Assembly (NCBI GenBank): GCA_007922195.1
Contig: ML681992.1
Span: forward strand, 3,542,426-3,606,425
Reading direction: 5' to 3'
DNA length: 64,000 bases
Source of the DNA: Podocnemis expansa
Taxonomy: Eukaryota; Chordata; Testudines; Podocnemididae
Shown here: one piece after another, positions 11,300-22,620 of the stretch
How positions within the stretch are numbered: the first letter of the stretch is position 1
How the letters are laid out: every line of letters starts with the position of its first letter
The notes under the pieces: generated by a model
What the model saw: the letters and a program-made list of their open reading frames with translations, nothing else
The model's database searches: none
What the model was told of the DNA's origin: nothing
Translations under genes and position numbers: made by a program

Positions 11300-12772
11300 C
11301 TCAGCAAAAACCCCCTAGCCCACCACAAGTGGTCCTGCCACAACAGGGTGATATCCCACCTACTCAACCAGTGGGGAGCACCGCAAGTAGACCTATTTGT
11401 GACATGACAGAACCATAAATGGTTCATAAATTTCTGGTCTTTCAGGGGTCAGGAGGAGGGTTCACTCACGGACGCCTTCCTCCTCAGTTGGTCAGGCCCT
11501 CTACTGCATGCCTTCCGACCAATCCTGTTGATATACAGGGTCCTTCTGAAGGTCAAAACAGATGGAGTGAACATGATACTGATATCTCCAGATTGGCCCA
11601 GACAACACTGGTACTCGCTCCTACAGGACCTGTCCATAGACACTCCATTCTGTCTTCCCCTATGGTCACACCTCCTGACACAAGACTCAGGGTGCCTGCA
11701 GCACCCGAACCCCAGTCTCCTGCATCTGACAGCCTGGAGACTCCTTGGCTGAGTGAGCAAGAAAGACTCTGCTCAGACAGGGTCAGGAGGGTAGTGGTTG
11801 GTAGTAGAAGGCCTTCCACCAGGCCCACCTATAAAGACAAATGGAAACATTTCTCCCACTGGGCTCAAGGTAAAGGGGGTCAATCCCACATTACCCCTTT
11901 ACACCTAATCCTTGATTATCTGCTAGATCTCAGAGACAAGGGCCTCTTTCTTTCCTCCCTGAGAGTCCATCTAGCAGTGATTTCAGCCCTCCACGAGAAG
12001 GTGAATGATGTTCCTGTTTTGTCCCATCTCACCTCCACTAGATTTTTGAGGGGATTCAAAAGAGTCTTCCCACAACCTTGTGAACCTATCCCTAATGGGA
12101 CCTTAATGTGGTGCTCTGGGGACTAATGAAGCCACATTATGAATCCTTGGACTCTTGTACTCTTCTGGTCCTTGCCTGTAAGGGAGCCTTTTTGGTGGAA
12201 ATTACTTCGGCTAGAAGGGTCTCTGAACTGAAGGCTCTTTCCTCACAACCCCCATATATGCGGTTCTTCCCTGATAAAGTGGTGCTCCGCCCACACCCAT
12301 CCTTCCTTCCTTCCTAAGGTGGTTTCCCCTTTCAACCTTAATCAGGATATTTATTTGCCAGTATTCTTTCCAGACCCTCAGGTTACAGAAAACCAGAGGA
12401 AGTGGCACATCCTGGATGTAAAGAGGGTGCTCTTGATGTATATTAAGCACATGCGCCCATTCCACAGGACATCCCAACTGTTTGTGGTGGTCACAGAATG
12501 TAAAAGAGGTCTCCGAGTGTTGTCGTGGTGTATTTCCAGATGAAGACTGATATAGAAGGTCAAATATGCCCCTCCTGGGGAATGTCAGGGCTCACTCTAC
12601 CAGGGTCCAGGTTTTGTCAATGGCCTTCCTCACCCAGGTCCTGATCTAAGAGATCTGCAGGGCAGCCACATGGTCATCTGTGCATACCTCCATGACACAC
12701 TGCGCTATTGTCCAACAGGCTAGAAATGATGCTGCGTTGGGGAGAGCCATAGTCAATGTGGGTAAGCTGTAA
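11300..12772 (+). pseudogene. DIRS pol: methylase-like region and tyrosine recombinase, broken
   Basis: A conserved V-D-L-F-V-T block (about 11388) and S-P-D-W-P-R-Q-H-W block (about 11588) mark the methylase-like region that sits between RNase H and the recombinase in vertebrate DIRS. From about 11750 a recombinase N-terminal region follows (R-P-S-T-R-P-T-Y-K-D-K-W-K), then a core with E-I-T-S-A-R-R-V-S-E-L (about 12200), where the A-R-R-V-S-E motif holds the first catalytic arginine. The C-terminal part (A-T-W-S-S-V-H-T-S near 12665) ends at a TAA at 12770-12772; the expected H-Y of the active site may read H-C here, but alignment is needed. Frame changes occur near 11415, 12110, 12320 and 12550. 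Confidence 0.8.
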
Positions 12773-12845
12773 CTCCTCCCACCATCCTTGAGTATGGCTA
12801 GCAGTCACCTGTAACTGGATGATGTGAGCAGCACTCAAAGAACAG

Positions 12846-12900
12846 TGGGTTACTTACCAGTAACTATCCTTCTTTGAGATGGGCTGCTCACATACACTCA
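12846..12900. repeat. Internal complementary segment of the DIRS element, arm 1
   Basis: These 55 bp are the reverse complement of 13090-13144 with 5 mismatches. In DIRS elements an internal segment complementary to the outer ends templates completion of the terminal repeats, so arm 1 keeps the sequence that the truncated left end has lost. Key shared text: GAGATGGGCTGCTCA. Confidence 0.85.
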
Positions 12901-13089
12901 GATCCCTCCCACTGTCCCCACTAACCAGAGTTGGCAGAGAAATAAGGGACTGGGAGGGTCAGGGTCATGGTCACCTGCATAGCCATGGTCATGGCACAGA
13001 GGGGGCATTGGCTGTGTGCTCTGACCTGACAGGCTAAGGGTAAAGACTTTCTGAGCTACCGTGTGCTGCGGCACATATACACCTATAAC

Positions 13090-13144
13090 TGAATGTATAT
13101 GAGCAGCCCATCTCGAAGAAGGACAGTTACTGGTAGGTAACCCA
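13090..13144. repeat. Outer right end of the DIRS terminal repeat, arm 2
   Basis: Reverse complement of 12846-12900 (5 mismatches in 55). It forms the outermost part of the right terminal repeat and contains TGAGCAGCCCATCTCGAAGA. The spacer of about 190 bp between the arms would allow a long hairpin in single-stranded DNA or RNA. Confidence 0.85.
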
Positions 13145-13146
13145 CA

Positions 13147-14664
13147 ATTTCCATGCCTGAAATATGTTAGTCTTTCTCCTGCAGAGCTTCTACTCTCTAC
13201 ATCCGGGCCTCCCAGCTGATGCCTCATAGCCTACATATTTCTTATCACTGCCAACCAGCTACTTAACCAGCTATCCACAGGTGGGTCTGAGTCAGCATGT
13301 TCTCCTGAACAGAGCCTGTCACAGATGGCTGACCCCTCAGACGACCAGTCCCTGTGACAATTCTGTGATACTGTCGTCAAGAGTTTCCAAAGCTACACCC
13401 AAAAGAGTGCATTGCTGAATGCATACACACCAACTGCACCTGCAAAATCTTGAATTGTAATCTCCACATATACTACTTGCTCACATACCTTCCAACTTCC
13501 ACACACAAAAGCCACTTTGCACATGTAAATATGCATGTGCCAGAGGCTACAAGTTCTTTGACTAGGCCTGCATTTTTAGGATGTCTCCTATAGCACCTGA
13601 GCTAGTGATTCACCTCTGTGTCACAGTCTCTGGCTCCACCAGTTTAAAAACAAAATGACATTAATAGCTAGATGACTAAATGTCTCTGGGATTATACAGA
13701 CTCCTCCCTTCTCATCCAGATCATATTTCATTCTGCCCCAGAGCAACACCTGTGATAAACTGGCAATGAGTGAGGGTTTAGTGTAATAATAGCCACATAA
13801 ATTCAAAGTCAGCTTTGTAGCTTTGTTCTGGCACATGAATTTTTTGGAGCTCAGTTGAATGTTAACATGACTTCTACTTTCCCTTGCAATTTTATAAAAT
13901 CTGTGCTCCCTGTGGTTGAAAGCAACCAGGGCAATGGTACGTAGGCAAATCCCAGACCTTCTACTGACTAGACCTGGAAGACCTACAATATGTTCAGAGG
14001 TATTAGGATTGCTTTCAGGAATAATCTTGACATCCTACCTCTCATGTAATTAGCACAATAGCAGATTTTCACAGGGGATTCTCTGCTCTTGTCAAAATCT
14101 TTACCATAACAACCTTTGAATTACAATACAGCAGTAAGTGTAACACAATGTTCAGCAGAGAAAGAGATGCAGTAAGAGCATCTCTAAATGAAATTAATTA
14201 GGCTGGTTAATGTTCGTGCAGCACTCTGAAGCTGGAAAGCAGTAGAGAAGTGCTAAATTATAATCATTAACATGCCAGATCCTGAAGGTCTTATTAAATT
14301 TTTGCCCACTTCTTACCCAGGCAAATCGCCCATTGACTTCAATGGGAGATTTGGCTGAATAAGAAGTAAGCTCAGATTTCAGAATAAAATAATAAATCTA
14401 GATTCAATTAATAGACATCCATCTTTGTAGGTTAAAAAAAAAGTATTTGCCATAGTCCTTGATACTCAATTTTCTGGGAAAACATCAAGCTGAAAAATAG
14501 TTTGAATCTTTTTTCAGATATATGAACTGTTTACAATAGAAACTAGATTTTAGTTTAAAAAAAAAACCTGTAGTAGATATGCTCTCTCCCATCCCTTCCC
14601 CATACCACCCCCAAAGAAAAATGTAATAAAACAAACCTTATAATTAAAAAATACCTAATCTCTT
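13147..14664. other. No gene recognised; one ancient repeat trace
   Basis: AT-rich. The stretch about 14305-14370 (gcccattgacttcaatggga, then gaataagaagtaagctc) is a decayed fragment of a repeat common in sauropsid genomes (CR1/L3-like, by eye). The 71-codon minus frame at 13621-13836 has no domain. Confidence 0.45.
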
Positions 14665-15166
14665 GGGCTATGTCTGCACTGGGAATTTAGTTAGAATTAA
14701 GGCAGCTTCATTCAAACTAAATTAATTCATGGCCACACTGGCTTTCCTTGCTTCTAACCAAGGAATTCCTTAGTTTGAACTAAGGAAAGCTTACTTCAAA
14801 CTTGTAAAACCTGCCTTTAGTTCGAACTTATTAGTTCAAACTAACCCAATGGAGCCGTGTTAATTTGAACTAACCATTAGCTTGAACTAAAGGCAGTTTG
14901 ACCTTCTTCCTCCCAGGGTGCCTTCCCCTTTTTATGTATTGGGTGGGGGAATGGCCCTTCTTGGGTGCCATGTCGCCACACTTCCTATGGTGCCCCCCTC
15001 CTAAGCCAACTAGCAAGTCCTGTGCATGGACAAGCCAGTTCAATTTAGGTTTCCAGTATGGACATGCTTATTCAAAGTAAGTTAGTTCAAATTAGTCACA
15101 ATTAGTTCAGATTAATTAATTTAAACTAACTTAGTTTAAACTAGCATTCTTAAGTGTAGGCATAAG
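14665..15166. mobile_element. Harbinger-type MITE built on TTCGAA-centred palindromes, copy 1
   Basis: About 500 bp. The ends are inverted repeats: GGGCTATGTCTGCACT on the left and AGCTTATGCCTACACTT read inward from the right, the TGTCTACACT-type ends of reptile Harbinger MITEs (the crocodilian Chompy group is similar). Inside are about a dozen copies of TTAGTTCAAACTAA/TTAGTTYGAACTAA-like self-complementary units. The middle (14905-15050) is GC-richer and unrelated. Non-coding; the frame at 14898-15080 is chance. No clear target duplication. Confidence 0.7.
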
Positions 15167-17829
15167 CTTCGAGATTGCTTCTTGCAATTAGCTGAAGAAT
15201 AGTGAAAACATTCTCTTTTTTTTTTTTTTTTTAGCTTTACAAAAGTGAAATTCAATGAAGACATGCCAAAGGACGTTTGTGAAAGGACACAAACTTAATT
15301 TTCTAGCATTTATTCCTACAGAAGGTTCAGGTTTGCTCCCCTAAATCACAGGGAATAGTCATTTATGCAGTGGGCATTCCCCTGATTTCAGCAAAATAAA
15401 GGGCTATTTAGTTTGATGAAGGTGGCAGAAACAGAGTAAAAGCACTAATAGAAGGGCTTGCACACAACCTCTCCAATCTACAGCAACAGAATTGTGGGGG
15501 GATGATGTCTAAGGGTAAGATCTTAATTCAATCTTTATACCCACTGACTTCCCCACTAATATGTCAGTATTGGTAATACTCCTTCCAGGAAGTTACAGTA
15601 CAGTTGGTTTGATCAGAAAAATAAGGGCCAAATTAGTCATGTATGTTATTCCCAATGAAGCTAACACCTATCACATAAGGCAGTCAGGATTTTGATCAAG
15701 ATCATATAAGTCCATTTTTCCCTAGAAAAAACATGTTTTCTACAGCCTCCAAAATCTCTCTAGCAACTTTCAGAGCAGTGACCTGCAGGAAAAACACATC
15801 AAGCTGTGAACTATCTATTAATTAATTATATATTAAAGTCCAACATTTCCAGATTTTCTTGATAGGCTAACAATTCCTCCATTACCTTAAGGATTTGTAC
15901 AGGTGTAAAAAGAAGATACTGCTATCCTAACTGCCATGAGGAAAACCTACGTTTAGCTCCTCTTTGTTTTGTTTAGAGCCATGTTAAGATTGAAGATCTG
16001 GCTGAAATGCCAATCAGCCAGTGCAAGGGGGAACTGAATGCAGACTTCATTCAGAGAATTTACAACACTCATTAGCACGGTTAGCAGATTTCAGTTGTAT
16101 ATTATTATGGTCCCAGTATAAAGAAGGGCACCATAGGTGTCAAATGAAAGTTCTGATCCCTCCTTTCAAAAGCTTCCACTCTGTGTTTGGATATAAGACA
16201 ATAAATGACAGCAGATGGGGGAGAGAGGACAACAGTTACAACAGTAAGATCACAGGGTAGATTGTGTTGACTGGAATTATATATGTAGCATCAATCAGCT
16301 GAAGAGTGTGTGGATTCCTCTGTGAATGTATTAGAGTCCCCAAATTCCAAGTTATAAAATAAAAAAATAAATCATCCCAGAAAAACTGGTACCTCAGCAC
16401 TTAGAATCATTGTATCATTTCTGTATTAGTAATGCTTGTCCTGATAGAGTGGCTACGTAATCCGATCAGTTCAGCCCAAATTTTTAAAAAGCATTACTTT
16501 TCTCACCATTGCATTGCCTACCTGACTGAAGGGCCAAAATCTATTCTCAAAAGTGAATTAGGTACTTGGAACTCTGTGACTCTTAGAAAATCAAGGAGAC
16601 TTATGCTGCTAAACTCAAGATTTTCAAAGATATTTAGGCTGCTAACACTTACTGAATTCTCTGCGAATTAGGCCTCTAAATACCTTTATAAATTAAGATT
16701 TAAGTGCCTACATAACTTCTGAAAATGAGACAGGTCTCTGATAGATGTCTCAGTTTTATAAGGACAGTTCTGATATTTAGGACTTTTTCTTATTAGGCAT
16801 CTATTATTCCCTATCCCATTCCCAATTTTTTACTCTTGCTATCTGGTTACCCTAGATTCTAACTCATTTAAACATTGTATTGCCGAGCAGAGCAATGCCT
16901 ACCTTAAATGCCTTAAAAATTCTGATCTTTTGCTTTTAGCTTCTCCAAATATCTGGAAATGGAATGAGTTTGACAGGTTAAATTAGTTGGAATCAGGAGT
17001 TTATTTTCTTCTTTCTTTATCAATCTTAATTTGGGGCAGGGGGGAACTCAACTAAAATCCTGGCTCCAGTAAATTCAATGGCAAAATTTGCTGGTCTTCA
17101 AACGTAAAGAAGTAGTATTGACACTTATCTGCCATGGCAATAGACCTTCCTAAAAAACCTGAGTTAGATCAGATGGATAAATTAGATTGTCAACCAGCTA
17201 TATTAGGCACATCACAATGTTAATGCTAAACAAATAATAACAAAGAAGCTTCATCTGCTGGGGGCATTATATCTTGTGAATAGGTGAGTCCAATAATAAA
17301 ATTACCTGGAGAAAAACATCTAAATTTGTAGCACATTTTACAATTTTTTGTTGGGAAACATTTAACTTCTCCAGTATAGCTTAATTGGGTGGAAAGCACC
17401 AAAAACAACTCACAATAATATATTTCTATTTAATAATTAAATGTAGAGAAGAACAGAATGAAATGAACTGTCAAGTATAAAAATTCTTTTAGTATTTTCT
17501 TTTCATGTTCAAAATCTTTGTTGTGTTAGAGCATCTGTAATAGCTTTGTGTCAGGTTCTCTGAGACTTCCTGTAGTCTTTCCATAGCAAATCTGAAAACA
17601 CAGAGAACACTTTCTTAGCATTAGAAGTACTCACTGCACACCAAACCACCCTTCCAGTTAGTAAGTACACTTTGGGCAATTGTTTGTTCTGTACCTGCCT
17701 CAGTTCTGATCACTTGCTTTGTCTTTTATTGCAACATAGCATTAGCACATTTTCATTCACAGCAAAGGTCACATCTGAAAACTTTGGACAGTCCAGGATG
17801 GCACCCAACATATTGTGTCTTCTGTTTCT
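15167..17829. other. No gene recognised; poly-T run and one decayed repeat
   Basis: A 17-bp T run lies at 15216-15232. About 16560-16740 the text (ttttcaaagatatttaggct, taggcctctaaatacctt) resembles a decayed sauropsid repeat also hinted at around 31215-31290. Frames at 16021-16260, 16432-16671 and 17226-17408 have no recognisable domain. Confidence 0.4.
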
Positions 17830-18630
17830 CCAAAAAGGACTTTGGCTTGGTCAACAATATCAACCTATGTCAGTATAACTAGTTATATTGACCTAGACCC
17901 CCACACAGAACACCAAGAGGGCTTCTCCTGTTGACATAGTTATTGCCTCTTAGGGAAGTAGAGTCAGCATAGGTTGTGTCTTCATGAAGTGCTACAAAGG
18001 CGGAGTTGCAGCTCAGTAAATATAGACATGTCCTTTGTTCTGAATCAGCCGGTTGAAATGACTTGAATTCAAGCACATTATTCTCGTGTTTTTTGCAGCT
18101 TGTCTATACCACAGTGGAATAGATCCACCAAAGTCCTTTTTCAACTAACAGCTAACTTTTAAACAGTTTTTTGTCTTAAGTCCATAACACTACCAGAAAA
18201 TAGAAGTCAAAACCAGCAGAAGTTGACCCAGTGGCCATTATATAAAGTGCCTTTACAGTTTTACATGTTGCTTCCGTAGTCTGTATTCTTTTTCCCCAGC
18301 CCAATGAAGTGGTCAACCAACAAGTTGCTTTTGCAAGTAACTTTTGCAACTTGTCTAGGTTAGGGAAATTTACACTGGTGTAACTACCCCAGTTCTGACT
18401 CACTGCAGCCATCAACAACAGAGATGCACCATGGGGAAGCACGGCTTACATTAAAGTAATTTACCCCATGTTATTGCATTGGTATTAACCCAGCTTTATG
18501 CCACTGTAGTTCATCCACATCAAGGATAAGCAGCACCCATATTATTGCACTAACATTACAAAGATGCAAATTTTTCTGTTGTAGATAGGCCACATTGGGG
18601 ATCTTTAATAGTATGGGCTCTAGCATGGCC
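17830..18630. mobile_element. Possible pair of decayed MITE-like repeats
   Basis: The first part (17830-18040) holds short self-complementary runs such as TATAACTAGTTATA (about 17875). The second has a candidate inverted end pair: TTGTCTATACCACAG near 18100 and GGCCTATCTACAAC read inward from about 18596. Ends of this sort match the MITE style seen elsewhere in the window, but neither a clean terminal repeat nor a target duplication can be shown. Confidence 0.3.
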
Positions 18631-19434
18631 ACTCTTGCTACCTAAGAGATTAACTAGTAAAAAAAAAATCACCAAAGGCACACTGGCACTCAGCTCCTTG
18701 TTACAATTTATAGAAGGAAGGCTTTTGCAAAATGACTAGTTTCACAGTGTGCACTGAAAATTGTTGGACTGGAGTTTTGTTCTGACCTGCATTTTTAATT
18801 CTTGTTCTTACAGCTTTTGCCTCTGCATCATCCTAGAGCACTACTGTTGTCTTGGGTGAAGTAGGATCCTAAGCCAGAAGGGCCTTAAAATAAAGAACAG
18901 TGGCACCAAAATTGAACTGGAAGCCAGTGGGGTATATAGAGCGCAGCTGGTTAAATACTGCAAAGAAAATATTGTCAGATTGCTCAACAACAAATTGCAA
19001 AACTTCAGGAATATAGTATTTGAAAAATAATGTTTGACCAGGCCTAATGCAGAGCAGTTGTGTAACGTGATCTTAATATTCTTCCAGTTAAGGAAGGTTT
19101 CATATTTCTGATGTTTTATCCCAGCTGAGAACTTTTCTAACTTACACTTAAGGTTGCACTATTACTTTCCCATTAACATGCTCTGACACCTAGGAAATCC
19201 CTAATATGAAAATATTATCGTGCAAAGCATCCACACAGTTCTTCGTCTTCATAGCCTCACACAATATCCTACCATCATCTACCTACCATCACCCACTCAA
19301 AAAAAGCCTGCACCCACCCCATCCTCTTATTCAAAAACACAATCTCAACCTCAGTTCCAACTTTGAAATACTCTGATTTCTGGGAAATCCATCTGACAAT
19401 GACAAATGTGTATTTCAACTTACAGAGAAGAGAC
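18631..19434. other. No gene recognised
   Basis: An 8-A run at 18660 and ordinary AT-rich text. The 79-codon minus frame at 19275-19514 runs into the PLE unit and is chance. Confidence 0.4.
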
Positions 19435-19618
19435 TGGTTCCAAAGCGGAAGCTGTGCTTTTCTAGTCCAGCAAAATAAACATGGGAGAAAATCCCACTTC
19501 ATCAGGTTCTTCAAGATTCTTCAAAGCATCTGATAAAGTGGGATTTTCTCCCACAAAGCTAATGCAATAAATACATTTTTAAGACTTAAGTGCCACCAGA
19601 CTCCTTGTTTGTTTAAAT
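19435..19618. mobile_element. Penelope-like tail unit, family B, inverted plus direct arms
   Basis: The inverted arm (ctagtccagcaaaataaaca, then gggagaaaatcccacttcat) meets a direct arm (gcatctgataaagtgggatt, tctcccacaaagctaatgca, then ttaagtgccaccagactcct). The inverted arm, read on the minus strand, has an intact hammerhead-like CTGATGA followed by a perfect AGTGGGA/TCCCA-type stem; the direct arm has CTGATAA and has lost the GAAA box. Flanks share AAGAGAC (19428-19434 and 19619-19625), a possible 7-bp target duplication. Confidence 0.62.
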
Positions 19619-19625
19619 AAGAGAC

Positions 19626-21126
19626 AGAAAGTATTCTAAATAGGAACCACATAATGAGCTTTGTTTTAATAGAAATGAATAGATGGCTTATAGCATATGT
19701 GTAAAAAGGATAAGTGGAAAAAACTGTATAAAAGTTGGAAGACAACATGTCTCAGATGGAAGGATTTAGGCTGGTAGTGTCAATGTTGTAGATTATTAAA
19801 GCAAAAGCTATTTAGAGAATGAGTTAAAGTTTTGCATTTGATTTTGCGGGATTGGGTGCATGAAGCCTGTGAATGGCTGTAGGGCTATGTGCCTGAAATA
19901 GAGCAGGGGAAGCCTTGAATGAGACTGGGCTTCTGATAAGAGAGCAAATATTCATGTACCAGCACTTCACTCTTTAGATTGTAAGCTTGTTGTCTGTTCT
20001 GAGAAATTTTTCATCATTGACTTCCTTTGGTGTCAATAGAGGTATGACAAAAAATGCTTATAACCTTCATTACTGTAGTTTTATTTATAACCTGCATCTG
20101 AATTTTAATCTGAGCTACATGGGCCTACATTTAGGAAAGTTACAAACAAACCGTCTATTAGCTAGAGGGATCTAACGAAACATTAGTCTGTGAGTCTTAC
20201 ATTTTTTTTAAAAAATCATTTTAGATTGTTTCAAATTCCTAAAGCACTGGACAGATTTACTTCTACATCTTGAAATCTGATGCCTTTTTCAGAAGAATGC
20301 CAACTATTTGTTAGGCATTTCACAAAATCTAGTATAAATTCCTTTCAAGCATCTGATGAGGTGTCATGTTTGTTGCAAGACGGGATGTCAGTTCCTACTG
20401 CTTTTGAAGGCATACTTGGGGAAGAAATATATAAATACATATTAAGGCTGAATGGTTTAACATAACATTTTAGAAATAAATATTAATTTCCCACTGAAAA
20501 GTTATAGCTGGAAAAGATATTGCAGTACCTTCTTATTGTTAAACACTTATTTTTTGAATGTTTGTGGCTTTTTAATATATTGTTTCTCAGTCTCATGCAC
20601 CCCAGATAGAATAAAATTATCCCTTGCACTACAAATTGTTTAGGCTTTGTGCAGGGAAATAAATGGGGATGAAATTTACTGGAATAGTGACCACAAATCC
20701 CTAAACCCTCTGCATCAGGGTTGCAGAGAGTGTGACATTTTAATTTGCCCTTATCTGCCAGTATCAAACCCACAACATGATTAAAACGTTTCTGTTCCTC
20801 TGCTTTTGTAAATACAAGAAATAGATCAGACAAGGACAATCTACACTGTTTATCTGTGCAAGCATGGTATAGAGTGGTTAGCAGCACAGGCCCAGCTGAC
20901 AGGCGCTTCCTGGTGATGTTACAGGGAATTGGCTCAGTTGGTCCACAGCTGGTGGTCAGTGCTCTCTCGTCCATGCCAAACTTGCCTCCTGAATCTCCTA
21001 CCAAGTCCATCCCTTCCAGGGTACAAGTCCCATTTCTGTTCCAGCCCATTCTGTATCAGTGACCCTCGAGTCCAGTGCCTTCCCTGGTGAGAATTTACTG
21101 TTTGAAAATAGATTCTTTGGTACATT
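19626..21126. other. No gene recognised; long uninterrupted minus frame
   Basis: Contains a 188-codon open frame on the minus strand (20483-21049) and a 68-codon plus frame (20856-21062) opposite it. The predicted protein has no recognisable domain, no signal peptide and no evident coding bias. It may be chance or the remains of a non-LTR or host pseudogene. Confidence 0.4.
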
Positions 21127-22031
21127 TGAGGAGGGTGAGACACTGAAACAAACACTGGATAAATTTTATTTCTTTATTTACATCTGATTAGAATAAATTA
21201 TCGTTTTATTCTTTTTAATATTCTAAGACAAAAACAAAGAAATAGCAGAAGGTTTATTACAGCAAAAGTATAATTACAATTCATAAATCTGTTCCTATTA
21301 CTAAGCCCTTAATTGATACTGGCCTCCAATCAGTACTGTTAAGAATTATCCTTTACACTTACAGAACCGTGGCTTATTCATTGCTTCAGATTCAGTTTTG
21401 ATTCAGATTCAGGTTTGATTCAGGGGCACCAGTCCAATCCCAGGTGGGATGTTTTGCTCTCGACCAGCGAGCTTACTGATGAAAAGATTTGTCACCGGGG
21501 AGGGAACCTCAGGTGATCAGTCCTCAATTCAGCAGTAAAGTCATACTTCCTCAGACGTCCAGTTTGCATGGGCTTTTTGCAGCCTTTTATCCCCATTCCA
21601 CAACCCCACTTTCAATTCCCAGACATTACTGTTACATTGCTCTGCCTTTTTTGGTATTTTGCTGAGACATTACGCCACCACCTAACTGGTTCCTTGACTG
21701 GTTACTCTTTCTAATACAAGTACAATGCTGTTAATTACAATTGTTTAGCCAATTAGAATTTGTTACTGGATAGACAGACATGGTTCTGTGAAGTTTACTT
21801 GGAAATAAGCTATTTTTATAAAGTTACGCAAAGCTGTTCTTCTACAAAAAGGGGAAATAACCCAGTGTCTGGAGCGGACATGTGGTTATCACATGATAAG
21901 AACAAAATAAGCAGGTACAGAACAGCATACGATTTATCACAAGATTTATCAGTCAAATTGCTTTCTATTAAGCCTTATGCTTTTTATTCCAGCTGGGTTT
22001 TATTGACATAAGCTATACCCCCCTATTAACA
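21127..22031 (-). mobile_element. Probable solo LTR of a retrovirus-like element
   Basis: On the minus strand the block opens with TGTTAATAGGGGGG (22031) and closes with CACCCTCCTCA (21127), i.e. TG...CA ends. Inside, in order, are a CCAAT-type CTAATTGGCTAAA (about 21757), a TATA-like GGGGATAAAAGGCTGC (about 21590) and polyadenylation-type AATAAACC (about 21250), the order of a U3-R-U5 LTR. No matching target duplication was found at these ends, so the borders are provisional. No retroviral gene is attached. Confidence 0.45.
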
Positions 22032-22620
22032 CCTGGCACTCTGGAGGAGCAGGAGGGACCTGGGCCCACCCACTTCTCCATGCCCCATCCCAGGGACCCT
22101 ACATGCTCTAACTCTGGCACCCTTGCCACTTCCATCCAGTCTCTCCTCAAGTCAGTATTTCCCGGGCTGCTTAGCTCACAACCCGAAGTCTCATGCCAAC
22201 CCTCACCTCAGGCCTTGCTTCTAGAGTCTTGTCCCAGCCTGTTGCTCTGGCACCACTGCTGCCATCCACTCCTGGCCCCTTGTCTCCAGACTGCTGTTTG
22301 CGCCATTGCTGCCATCTGCACCATCAGGACACCAGCTCCTGCTCAGCACCCAGTGGCACACTGTGAGTGCTCCAGGCTGCTGGCTCCCTCAGCCAATCAG
22401 CTGGGCAACAAGAGACCTCCCTGCATTCCCTTGTTCCAGACTGAATGAATTGGTTCTGCAGCACCCTTTTATACTAGCTGCTGGCCCCTGATTGGCTTCC
22501 AGCTCCCAGCAGCTCATTGGCTGCCACTCACCAGTCCTCTTTAACACTTCAGTGAGGTTACAACCCTGCTACATGTGGTTTGATAGAATGTCTGCTAAAT
22601 GTTCCACACAAAATGTCACA
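22032..22620 (-). mobile_element. GC-rich LTR-like promoter block
   Basis: Minus-strand reading gives three CCAAT boxes (AGCCAATGAG near 22520, AGCCAATCAG near 22492, and a further GATTGGCTGA near 22405), and a strong TATA box in TAGTATAAAAGGG near 22472. The block stands out as GC-rich. It abuts the preceding LTR directly at about 22032, so one may be inserted in or fused to the other. I read it as an LTR of a gypsy- or ERV-type element; host CpG-poor promoter is a weaker alternative because no gene follows. Confidence 0.4.

Larger units (their letters stand above)
7588..13146 (+). mobile_element. DIRS-type tyrosine-recombinase retrotransposon, decayed, 5' truncated
   Basis: About 5.56 kb. 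In order on the plus strand: remnant left terminal repeat, gag-like region, reverse transcriptase, RNase H, a methylase-like region, a tyrosine recombinase, an internal complementary segment and the right terminal repeat. DIRS elements replicate by reverse transcription but insert with a recombinase rather than an integrase, so no target duplication is expected and none is seen. The right terminal repeat runs to about 13146, while the left one begins only at 7588; the outer ~150 bp of the left repeat are missing. Many stops and frameshifts interrupt every coding part, so it is dead. Confidence 0.9.

Noticed and set aside
20320..20380. catctgatgaggtgtcat as another hammerhead-like core
   Set aside because: No GAAA box or tail sequence follows at the right spacing.
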